Source: Dissophora ornata
Taxonomy: Eukaryota; Mortierellomycota; Mortierellomycetes; Mortierellales; Mortierellaceae
Assembly (NCBI GenBank): GCA_025201705.1
Contig: MU617086.1
Coordinates: 1 to 24,027 of the forward strand
Length of the DNA: 24,027 nucleotides
Direction: 5' to 3'
The translations under genes were made by a program, and so were the position numbers. This document shows, one piece after another, positions 9,037 through 16,846 of this stretch; position 1 is the stretch's first letter, and every line of letters starts with the position of its first letter. The notes below the pieces were generated by a model. The model ran no database searches. It worked only from the letters and a program-made list of their open reading frames with translations, and was not told the origin of the DNA.

Positions 9037-10851
9037 ATGCGTTCCCAAATCGAGGGCCAGCTCAAAGCCCAGTTGGAATCGCGCAAGACCAGATCCCTTC
9101 TCCGTTCCCTCGTTGTTATTCCAGAATCGTCTGCCGATTTTTCTTCCAACGACTTTTTAGGCCTCGCACGCAACCCTGCCCTCGGCTCCCGCTTCCTCAA
9201 AGAACTAGCCTCATTCCCAAAACATTCGCCTCCTCTCGGATCCACGGGCAGTCGTCTGCTCGATGGCAATTCGCGATATGCCGAGGATCTCGAAGTCATC
9301 ATCGCCAACTTTCATCACGCAGAGGCGGCCTTAATCTTCAACTCTGGATTTGATGCCAATGTCGGCTTCTTTAGTAGTGTCCCTCAACCAGGAGATGTAA
9401 TCCTATACGATGAATATATCCACGCAAGTGTTCATGATGGGATGAAGGTCAGCCGCGCAGGTGTGAAGAAAGCCTTCTTGCACAACGACCTGCACCATCT
9501 TGCAGAGCTGCTCCAGAATATCAGGCGCGAAGATGGCGAAAGAGCGGCTGTATCATCGGAATCGCCGAAGGAGAGAAACATCTTTGTCGCCGTAGAGAGC
9601 GTATACTCTATGGATGGAGACACAGCACCTTTGAGGGAGATAGTAGACCTGTTGGAACCCCATGGTGCGCATCTTATCGTTGACGAGGTAGATCACTTGG
9701 TTTTTTTCTCACCTTGATTGAATTTTTGTGGGGTTCAATTTTAATACCCCAATTGAATGAACAAAAGGAGTCACTGACAAATGTGATTCTAGGCCCATGC
9801 GACGGGAGTATACGGGCTGCATGGAAGAGGCCTTGTTAATGAGCTCGGGTTGGAGAGCAGGGTGTTTGCTAGACTGCATACATTCAGCAAGGCGCTCGCC
9901 AGCAATGGAGGTAATACCAATCCGCTATCGTCATGTCAACAACAACGAGGTGTATTTTACTCACGGCTGATCGAGCGTCTATCGCCTTATTTTGTTTCCT
10001 CACAGCTGCGCTAGTAGGACCCAAGATCCTCAAGGATTATCTGATCAACTATGCGCGACCTCTGATTTACTCGACCTTCACATCCTTCAGTAACCTGGCA
10101 AGCGTCAAGTCCGCATATGAGATGCTCATCTCAGGCGAGACTGTTAAGGTAAAGTCGTCTTATTACATTTGATCGTTTATTTTTTCTCACACTCCTTAAT
10201 CTTGTTGTCATCGACGTTGACATGCACAAGCACGGAGTTGATTTACGCGCTCGTGTCCCTGAGGCAGGCATCATACAGATCAGTCAGATAACACGAATGA
10301 TTCGCCGCATTTCCCGTCCCCCTTTTTATTCCTCTTCTCTCGATATGTTACATCTTTTGCGTGCTACATAGCTCGTGGAAAGTGTTCGTGGGTTGATCAC
10401 ATACTTTAGATCCAACATCCAGATCCCCGAGCACATGCTCCTCCCCTCCACATCCCCAATCCAGGGAATCATCATGGACGGGAATGCCAAAGTCAACGCA
10501 CTCTCACAGCAGCTCATCCGGGCCGGTCTCAACGTCAAGCCCATACGATTCCCCACCGTGCCCAAGGGAAAGGAACGTGTCCGGATCTGCCTTCATAGTC
10601 ATAATACCCAGGAACAAGTCGAGCAGTTGATTCAAATTGTGCAAGCATGGATCCAAGAGGATCGCGCCACCATGTCCGTCACTATGCCTGCGATTCTGTC
10701 CATCTCACCTTCTACAGAATTGCCTGTAACAGAGGAGCAAAAACCGTCTTTACAGTCGACATCTACGCCATCGTTATCATCATCCAGACCAGCACTCTCA
10801 ATGTCGACACTCTCAGCGAAACCAGTACGACCTCTTCACTCCAAGTTGTAA
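9037..10851 (+). CDS. 8-amino-7-oxononanoate synthase (KAPA synthase, BioF-like), peroxisomal
   Basis: Exons 9037-9687, 9793-9910, 10006-10148 and 10372-10851 join in frame to 463 residues. The family is the PLP-dependent alpha-oxoamine synthases. BioF condenses a pimeloyl thioester with L-alanine to give KAPA, the first ring-forming step towards biotin. Visible residues: the N-terminal substrate region SSNDFLGLA, GSTGSRLLDGNS (68-79), the cofactor-stacking His129 in YIHASVHDG, VESVYSMDGD, VDEAHATGVYG with Asp216 and His219, and the PLP lysine Lys250 in HTFSKALASNG. After the catalytic domain, a Ser/Thr/Pro-rich extension of about 45 residues ends in SKL, a canonical PTS1 peroxisomal signal. 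Fungal KAPA synthases are known to be peroxisomal, which supports BioF over ALA synthase (mitochondrial), serine palmitoyltransferase (membrane) or KBL. The A run begins inside the TAA stop, so it does not affect SKL. Confidence 0.88.
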
Positions 10852-10876
10852 AAAAAAAAAAAGAGCTTCCAGTTGT

Positions 10877-10882
10877 AATAAA
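10877..10882 (+). terminator. AATAAA poly(A) signal of the BioF-like gene
   Basis: A perfect AATAAA begins 26 bases after the stop codon, following the A13 run at 10850-10862. It lies close to an opposing signal for the convergent gene at 10925-10920. Confidence 0.5.
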
Positions 10883-10919
10883 AGAACCCCCCCGCAACAA
10901 TGAACACTGCCACTCTGAT

Positions 10920-10925
10920 TTTATT
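10920..10925 (-). terminator. AATAAA poly(A) signal of the convergent membrane-protein gene
   Basis: A perfect AATAAA on the minus strand lies 134 bases after the stop codon of the Cys-rich membrane-protein gene. With the plus-strand signal at 10877-10882, it implies that the two convergent transcripts end within or very near each other. Confidence 0.45.
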
Positions 10926-11058
10926 TGAAGTATATTACAACGGGTAAACGATTGGGAATGGTTGGGGGTGTGAGTATCTCTGCTGTGCTGATAGAGATGA
11001 GGGTGTAGAGAGTCAAAAATATGTACAAAGCAAGGAGGTGATGTGGGCGAATGGCCAT

Positions 11059-12705
11059 CTACGACCTCCGATGGGAGGCGCCTGCAATTTGATAACTACT
11101 CCTACTCGCCAATCTTGAAGAGCCACCACAATTCGTTCCCAAATAAGGCGGTGGCGGCGAGATTGGGGAAATAGGAGAAATAGGGATTGTCGGTGATAGA
11201 GGCGCCGATGACGAAGACGACCAAGAAGAAGTGGGAGAAGGTACCGGTATCAAGGTGCTATTTCCTGAAATGGCTCTTGTCAACCCTGCACCTCCAGATG
11301 CATCAGTAGCCGAAGGCGGCATTGCTAAATTCCTACCCATGCTTGACACTCGAAGTAAAGAGCGGGAGGGTATTTCACCTTCTTGAAACCGGTCTACGTC
11401 GCTTGGGAACGAAAAACCAGATGACCGCAGCGAACTTTGGTATTGACGCCGTGAGGGAGAGGAAGGTGATGGGGGAACTGACGGGTTGGAGAATACTGAG
11501 AACACGGACGAAGACCGGGTGGGTGAGGATGCTGTCGACAATGTGGATGAAGCGGAGTATTTGTTGCTTGTGGTCGGCGTTGAGGGTCCCATGGTTGGTT
11601 GATCAGTGAAAGTTGTTGTGATCTTTGGGAGGATGACTCTGCTATGGTTGCTGCTACTGCTAGCGCGCATAGATGTTGCTGTCGGAGTTCGATAAAGAAA
11701 AGAATTGCTGCTCGTGGTTCTTTCACGCTCTCGCTCGCGCATCCGCTCCGCCTTGGGGCCTCCCCCATTCTTTTGTTGTGCCTCTTGGTGCTGTCTCCTC
11801 CGTCTAACAAGCACATACATTAGTGCTGCACCACCGATCGCCACGATCGCTATCGGAATTATCGCCCACATTGGAAAAAACGAGCTTTGGGTTGTCTCTC
11901 CACTATTTCCGTCACCAGTGCCGACTGTCGATTGTTTTGGTGGCAAACAGACAGCTCCGGCTTTCCTCTTTCTCATGTGATTGTCCGACGTCTCACTGAT
12001 GCGGCGGGGCGCAATCGTCATGTCGTCGCACCGCAGGGAGATGCACTCAAAGTACGAGCTGCAGGTATGGTAGTTCGGCAGTTGCTCTTTACATGTACCC
12101 AAACGAAGAGTTGGGTCTTGAGGCGATTTGGAAGACTGAGAGAAATCACAGTATGTCCCAGCTTCACAATCGCCTCTTAAGGACAGTATATCGGTCCCAC
12201 TACTGCCCAAACCAGGGGACTCAACTATCTCCTTCAGTCGCTTCTCGGCCATCGCCACCAAAATGTCCCATTCTGGCGGTACAGGGATCCCGACACATGT
12301 TTGACCCAATCCGGCAGCAGCCTGAAATAAGACGGGTTGACCATCGACTCCAAGAGTGGTATTGCTATTGTTTGTGTTTAGGGTTGCTGTGGAGAGTCGA
12401 GGGATTAGGTTGCTGTGCGAACTCGTTACGCCTGAATATCCATTGCTGGTGCTGTTACCACTGCTGATGGTGTTGTTGCTGACAGTTGTACCATTGTTGT
12501 TGCTCAAAGTGTCGTCAAGGGTGTACAAAAATCCGCGGGTAGTTGCCAGAGGAGCACAGTAAAGTCCCGTGGACTGAACAAAGCACCCCATAGCCTCGTT
12601 CGCATTGCTACTAGTGTTGCATTGTGGAGCGAGGCTATTGAGTGTAATAGACCCACAAGAGGGTTGTGTGGTTGGGATCACCGTCAAGTAGCGTGGTGAT
12701 GCCAT
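11059..12705 (-). CDS. single-pass membrane protein with Cys-rich N-terminal half (function unknown)
   Basis: A single exon encodes 548 residues. The first 275 hold about twelve Cys (17, 29, 41, 50, 137, 180, 186, 205, 215, 221, 226, 253) and many Asn-X-Ser/Thr sequons between 30 and 120, as in a glycosylated, disulfide-bonded ectodomain. One membrane segment spans about 277-300 (AIIPIAIVAIGGAALMYVLV), followed by RRRR, a stop-transfer signal placing the C-terminus in the cytoplasm. The tail of about 245 residues is Ser/Pro/Thr-rich and disordered, with a SPISPISPIS repeat. No N-terminal signal peptide is visible. The ATG at 12705 is the first after a CT-rich, ATG-free leader, so an upstream coding exon is not obvious; the membrane span may act as a reverse signal anchor. 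The layout resembles fungal surface sensors or mucin-like proteins, but I recognise no family. Confidence 0.85.
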   Translation of the reverse strand: MASPRYLTVIPTTQPSCGSITLNSLAPQCNTSSNANEAMGCFVQSTGLYCAPLATTRGFLYTLDDTLSNNNGTTVSNNTISSGNSTSNGYSGVTSSHSNLIPRLSTATLNTNNSNTTLGVDGQPVLFQAAAGLGQTCVGIPVPPEWDILVAMAEKRLKEIVESPGLGSSGTDILSLRGDCEAGTYCDFSQSSKSPQDPTLRLGTCKEQLPNYHTCSSYFECISLRCDDMTIAPRRISETSDNHMRKRKAGAVCLPPKQSTVGTGDGNSGETTQSSFFPMWAIIPIAIVAIGGAALMYVLVRRRRQHQEAQQKNGGGPKAERMRERERERTTSSNSFLYRTPTATSMRASSSSNHSRVILPKITTTFTDQPTMGPSTPTTSNKYSASSTLSTASSPTRSSSVFSVFSNPSVPPSPSSPSRRQYQSSLRSSGFSFPSDVDRFQEGEIPSRSLLRVSSMGRNLAMPPSATDASGGAGLTRAISGNSTLIPVPSPTSSWSSSSSAPLSPTIPISPISPISPPPPYLGTNCGGSSRLASRSSYQIAGASHRRS

Positions 12706-13436
12706 GCTGTGTTTCGATGTGTCCCAGGTGTGTTTCAGGAAGAGGAGTGTTTTATGGATACGGATTTTCGGTTGGAAATTGCAATTTGTGAAATATATTA
12801 GGAGGCTGTCCGAAGCTGGGAAGGGGTGCAGGTAGTGAATGAGAGGATGAAGGGAATGGAGAGAGAGGATGAGCAGATGAATGAAAGGAACAACGATGCA
12901 GCAGAGAGCTCTTGCGTGGAAATAAAAAAAAAACGAAAATCCTCGGTAAAGGCGCTACGTTGCCCAAACCATAAAATTGTGCATCAATTATTTTATTTTT
13001 GACGACTGGCTTTCGGTGAATGCTATCTATCGGAGGAGCACAAAATAGAAGCCGCGGAAGCTTTCCATCGAAAATTTTACCCGTTTGGGGGACCCCTTGT
13101 TGGCGGCCCGCACTTTTTTGTTCCTGGCAAAGGGTTTCTTGTCCGAATACAAGCACCAAACATTCCTGCAGCGCAGACCCGCTTGGTCCACAATTGCCCA
13201 CGCCTCATGCTTGTAAACGTGTATAAATGTTCTTCTTGCTGTAATGCAGCTCATGCGAAAATCCCCAGTGTTGTTCGATAGATCGCGCTCACTGGATTCT
13301 CATCACACAATACATATGTTTTGTTATTTGATGTAGCTAGTTTCTAATGGTACAAGAGTAAGCAGCGAAAAAGAACAGCATTATGGGACATACGAGAAAG
13401 ATAAAAAAGAAAAGAAAAGAAAAAAAAATGAAAGGA
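12706..13436 (-). promoter_or_regulatory. promoter/leader of the membrane-protein gene
   Basis: On the minus strand, 12706-12930 is CT-rich and free of ATG, as expected for a leader. Beyond that I see no gene. Open frames at 12752-13254 lack any recognisable domain. The stretch near 13340-13436 becomes A/G-rich on the plus strand as it approaches the assembly gap. Confidence 0.4.
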
Positions 13437-13446
13437 NNNNNNNNNN
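13437..13446. other. assembly gap (10 N)
   Basis: Ten N stand directly before a long A tract. This is a scaffold or unresolved-homopolymer gap. True length and sequence here are unknown. Confidence 0.97.
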
Positions 13447-13505
<59 letters not shown>

Positions 13506-13507
13506 AA
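13447..13507. repeat. A homopolymer tract (about 61 bases, one G)
   Basis: A run on the plus strand is broken only by a G at 13493. It abuts the N gap, so its length is unreliable. It lies 3' of the zinc-finger gene, whose minus-strand transcript would read it as U-rich. It could be a genuine tract or a collapsed low-complexity region. Confidence 0.9.
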
Positions 13508-13630
13508 GGGAAGGGAAGGCAATAAAAGCAGAAGAAACGGTGAAATAATACATAAACAAAGGCAAACTTTTTTTTTTCTATACTACACTGGTGGAAAAGA
13601 CACAACATGGGATTAAAAGTTTTTTTTTTT

Positions 13631-16600
13631 TTACTCCCGTGGCGGAAATTCGTTTCGCATACGGCCCATACGATGCACCCGCAGATGGCGTCGCATGTTG
13701 CTCTGCACAGAGAACTGGCGTCCACAGCCTTCTTCTGAGCACTTGAACGGACGCTCGCCCGTGTGGGAATATGTGTGGATCCGGAGTGAGCTCGGTCGAC
13801 TGAATCGCTTGTTGCAGAATTGACAATGATACCGACTCGACGGCGTAGTCGTCTCGAGTCCCGCAAGGAGTGCTCTCTGGCGGGAGAGGTAAGGACCACG
13901 TCTATTGGGCTGCCTGGGGGTGGACATGTGGTGATCTGTTGATGCAGATGCTGACGATTGGAAATGCTCTATCGCAGGGTCCGCCTGCTGGTGCTGCTGT
14001 TCATACTGACCAGAAAGCTGGTGCATACGCGGGTGCTGATGTGAATGAGGTGGATAGGAATGTGGATGTTGCGAAGGATGTGATGGTTGGCCTTGAGGGT
14101 ACTGCTGGCGCCAATACTCGAGGGGGTGCTGATTCATAGAGGGGCCATCATATGAACTCGGCTGTATATGGTGGTGAGGACGTGGTGGCGCATCATGTTG
14201 TCCGGAAGGTGGCATGTCCTCGCTTTGACGGCGTGGACCATATCGGTCAAACTCATAGGAATGTGGATGATGTCGATGTTGCGGGTGCTGCTGTGATGCT
14301 CGCATCTGTAAATGGTCCTTGTCCTCTTCCTCCTCGTCAATTTCTTCGCCACCCTCGCCTTCTTCACCTTCTTCGCCTTCTTCGCCTTCTTCGCCTTCCT
14401 CCAAATCCTCACCTTCATCTTCGTCTACATCCTCTTCTGGGTAGTCAGCCGCATGTCTCTCACGCTTTTGAGCAGACTCAATTGCCTGGAGGTCTGACTC
14501 AGAGACAGAAAGCCGAATACTATGCTGCTGTGAGTCTCTCCAATGAGGCGCTGATGCTGACAATGACTGGGAAGAGGACTCATCACTTCCTCTAGTGAGT
14601 TCATTGCCTCTGCGGTCGTGTCCTGGGACTCCATCATTCCAGTTTCCATTGTGCCCATCCCCTGTCTCGTGAATCCTCCCAGAGCCGTGATCATATTCGC
14701 CACGTCTACCTAATTGCCCTACCGAAGAGTATCCTTGCGAGTTATGGCGGACATGGCTATGCATACCATCATTTGGAAGCCGCATTTGTGGCGTTGCGGA
14801 TTGAGTATGAGGGAGGTGAGGGTGTGGATGAGAGGCAGGTCCCCGGGTTGGGACACGCTCCTCTTCCTTCATTCGTGCATAATGCAAGTCTGCATCATTG
14901 GGCTGCGAGAGAAAAGGTCGTGGAGCGTACGGGGGGGTGTAGTATGGATGCGAGGGACTTGGCGAAGTCATGCGTTCAGACAGTGATATCAAGCCCTGTT
15001 GCTGAAAGCCATTATGCGACGGAGGTGGTGCTTCTAGAGAAGAAGACGGCGCATCATTGACCGTGACATACTGTTGCCCTTGAGATAGATGAGAGTGCTC
15101 ATGACCGAGTGGTGGAGTTTGACGAGATGGATGCACTGACACCTGACTTGTTGGGCGCTGAAAAATTCTATGGTCCGATTCGCGGACAGGGTCATACAAT
15201 GGCGGCGGATGCTGCTGTTGCTGAAGTGCAGGGTGGGATTGTTGACGAGGGGAGTTAGGGGTCATAACTGGCAGCGGAGAAAATGAAGGGTCGATGGGGC
15301 GGTGGGGGCTGTGCGCGCCGGATGGATTTGGTGAGGATAGGGTCTCGTTTGTTCGGCCATGTCCTTGGCGAAAAAGTGCTGATCCAGATTCTACATGTCG
15401 CTGGTCGTCACCACGATATTCTGCGGGCCATTCTCGAGCCATATCCCTTTCTCGCTCGAACACCCCCCGTGGAATTGCCATCGGTCTTAGAGATGGAGAT
15501 GCCGGCGAGGAAGTATGAGCTGAAGTAGTAGACTGCTGGGGATTATGCGTGGCCGAAAAATGTGGCCGGAGAGGAGACGACGAGGAGGAGGAAATGTGTG
15601 TTTGACCATCAAGTCTGCTGAAAGAGACACCCGATGAAGGTGGGTATCTTTGGAGTCGCCCCTCGTTGCCGTAGGGTTCTTGAGGTGGCCGATGGAGTGC
15701 TGCATAAGAGGATTGGTGCTCTCCCTGATCGGCGCGAGAATAACGAGACCCTGGGCTCTGGTTATGCATCCCTGACGAGCTGCGTTTAGCTGAAGGCTCT
15801 TCGGAGTAAGATGGGGGCGAGTGACGAGGTGGATGCTTATACGAGACGGGTGCATCCTGATGACCACTCCTGTTGAAAGGAGGGGAAGAATTTGAGAGGT
15901 TTCTTGATGCCGCCTGGACGAGACCCCCATATGGCGAGTGAGTTGACTCGCTGTGAGATCGATCTATCCGTTCAGAGTAATCCATTGAAGCCGAGTGCCG
16001 ATCTACAGGAGGCTCCTTGTATTCACCACGCATGATTATCCGCGAGCCGACTTGGTTTACGCCAAACCTCGACCGTGATTCACTAATAGTGGCTGCAGCC
16101 GTTCCTTTGGTCACCACGGAAATAGCGTCGGTCGTCGACGATATCGCAGAGGCTGCAGAGATTGAAGGGGATGGTGAAGCAGACGACGCCGATGAAGATA
16201 CTGAGGGATCAAAGGGAGACGTGCGTTGCTGTGACCGGTATGTAGAAGATACAGATTGAGGTGGAGGTGGAGCGACCTGCGCGTGGACATTAGATCTCGA
16301 CCTCCATCCTGAAGCCGACAGAGAGCCAACGGCACGCGGATCGCGCCTTGGGTCACCAGATCCATCAGCGTAGAAAGGAGACCTTGGCGAAGCATGTGGC
16401 GATAATGAGCGGTTCGATGCACCAGAGCCAGTTGGCGCAGAAGGAGGATAATGCGGATCGTTGTCTTTTGAGAATCCATTGGTATGACTGTAGTGTGTGA
16501 CAGGTTGTGTTTGGAGAGGAGCGAAAGGTACGGAGTCGGGGCCCGCTTTGTATGTGATGGGAATTGATTCTCTTTCGTGTCCTTGTTCGTGAGGAAGTGG

Positions 16601-16846
16601 ATGGGGTGGATGAAGCTGTTCGTATGGTGGGTGTGGCTGATGCTGAGTTTCGCGGTATTGTGGAATATTGCGTTGTTGGTGCGGATCACCAATGGCGATC
16701 ATGTTGCTCTGCTTTTGCCCTGCGATCTTTTGATGGTGTTGTGCTGTAGCTGGCATGGTTTTTGGTGGAGATTGTGGAGCGGACGTGTTTTCAATGTTAC
16801 CAGCAGCTGGATCGGTGTCAAGCAGATGGCGAATGGAAGGCAGCAT
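13631..16846 (-). CDS. C2H2 zinc-finger transcription factor, large disordered N-terminus
   Basis: One exon encodes 1071 residues, from ATG at 16846 (MLPSIRHLLD) to TAA at 13631. Two C2H2 fingers sit at the extreme C-terminus: C1008-C1011-H1024-H1028 (C-x2-C-x12-H-x3-H) and C1036-C1041-H1054-H1058 (C-x4-C-x12-H-x3-H), joined by a TGERPFKC linker typical of DNA-binding fingers. It is therefore probably a nuclear, sequence-specific regulator. The rest is low complexity: Ser/Pro/His/Gln-rich, with an acidic block around residues 820-855 containing EEGEEGEEG repeats that may act as an activation or interaction region. The finger order and C-terminal placement resemble fungal FlbC/Azf1-type factors, but I cannot name an orthologue. 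The stop codon runs straight into an A tract on the mRNA strand. Confidence 0.93.
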   Translation of the reverse strand: MLPSIRHLLDTDPAAGNIENTSAPQSPPKTMPATAQHHQKIAGQKQSNMIAIGDPHQQRNIPQYRETQHQPHPPYEQLHPPHPLPHEQGHERESIPITYKAGPDSVPFAPLQTQPVTHYSHTNGFSKDNDPHYPPSAPTGSGASNRSLSPHASPRSPFYADGSGDPRRDPRAVGSLSASGWRSRSNVHAQVAPPPPQSVSSTYRSQQRTSPFDPSVSSSASSASPSPSISAASAISSTTDAISVVTKGTAAATISESRSRFGVNQVGSRIIMRGEYKEPPVDRHSASMDYSERIDRSHSESTHSPYGGLVQAASRNLSNSSPPFNRSGHQDAPVSYKHPPRHSPPSYSEEPSAKRSSSGMHNQSPGSRYSRADQGEHQSSYAALHRPPQEPYGNEGRLQRYPPSSGVSFSRLDGQTHISSSSSSPLRPHFSATHNPQQSTTSAHTSSPASPSLRPMAIPRGVFERERDMAREWPAEYRGDDQRHVESGSALFRQGHGRTNETLSSPNPSGAHSPHRPIDPSFSPLPVMTPNSPRQQSHPALQQQQHPPPLYDPVRESDHRIFQRPTSQVSVHPSRQTPPLGHEHSHLSQGQQYVTVNDAPSSSLEAPPPSHNGFQQQGLISLSERMTSPSPSHPYYTPPYAPRPFLSQPNDADLHYARMKEEERVPTRGPASHPHPHLPHTQSATPQMRLPNDGMHSHVRHNSQGYSSVGQLGRRGEYDHGSGRIHETGDGHNGNWNDGVPGHDRRGNELTRGSDESSSQSLSASAPHWRDSQQHSIRLSVSESDLQAIESAQKRERHAADYPEEDVDEDEGEDLEEGEEGEEGEEGEEGEGGEEIDEEEEDKDHLQMRASQQHPQHRHHPHSYEFDRYGPRRQSEDMPPSGQHDAPPRPHHHIQPSSYDGPSMNQHPLEYWRQQYPQGQPSHPSQHPHSYPPHSHQHPRMHQLSGQYEQQHQQADPAIEHFQSSASASTDHHMSTPRQPNRRGPYLSRQRALLAGLETTTPSSRYHCQFCNKRFSRPSSLRIHTYSHTGERPFKCSEEGCGRQFSVQSNMRRHLRVHRMGRMRNEFPPRE
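14356..14400 (-). repeat. nine-base coding minisatellite (GAAGAAGGC)
   Basis: Four to five tandem copies of a nine-base unit, in frame, code for repeated Glu-Glu-Gly within the acidic block of the zinc-finger protein. Multiples of nine keep the frame, so copy number can vary between strains without breaking the gene. Confidence 0.85.

Noticed and set aside
12752..13254. Minus-strand frames upstream of the membrane protein as a signal-peptide exon
   Set aside because: None has a hydrophobic signal or a donor that joins the 12705 frame, and the intervening leader is free of ATG.
13344..13899. Poly-Phe and poly-Lys frames around the N gap
   Set aside because: They are translations of the A/T homopolymer and of N, not genes.
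14134..14418. Lys/Ala-rich (KKAKKAKKA) frame inside the zinc-finger gene
   Set aside because: It is a shadow of the GAAGAAGGC repeat in another frame.
13631..16846. Plus-strand frames of 80-147 residues across the zinc-finger gene
   Set aside because: The minus frame is open for 1071 codons with two intact zinc fingers; the others are shadows.
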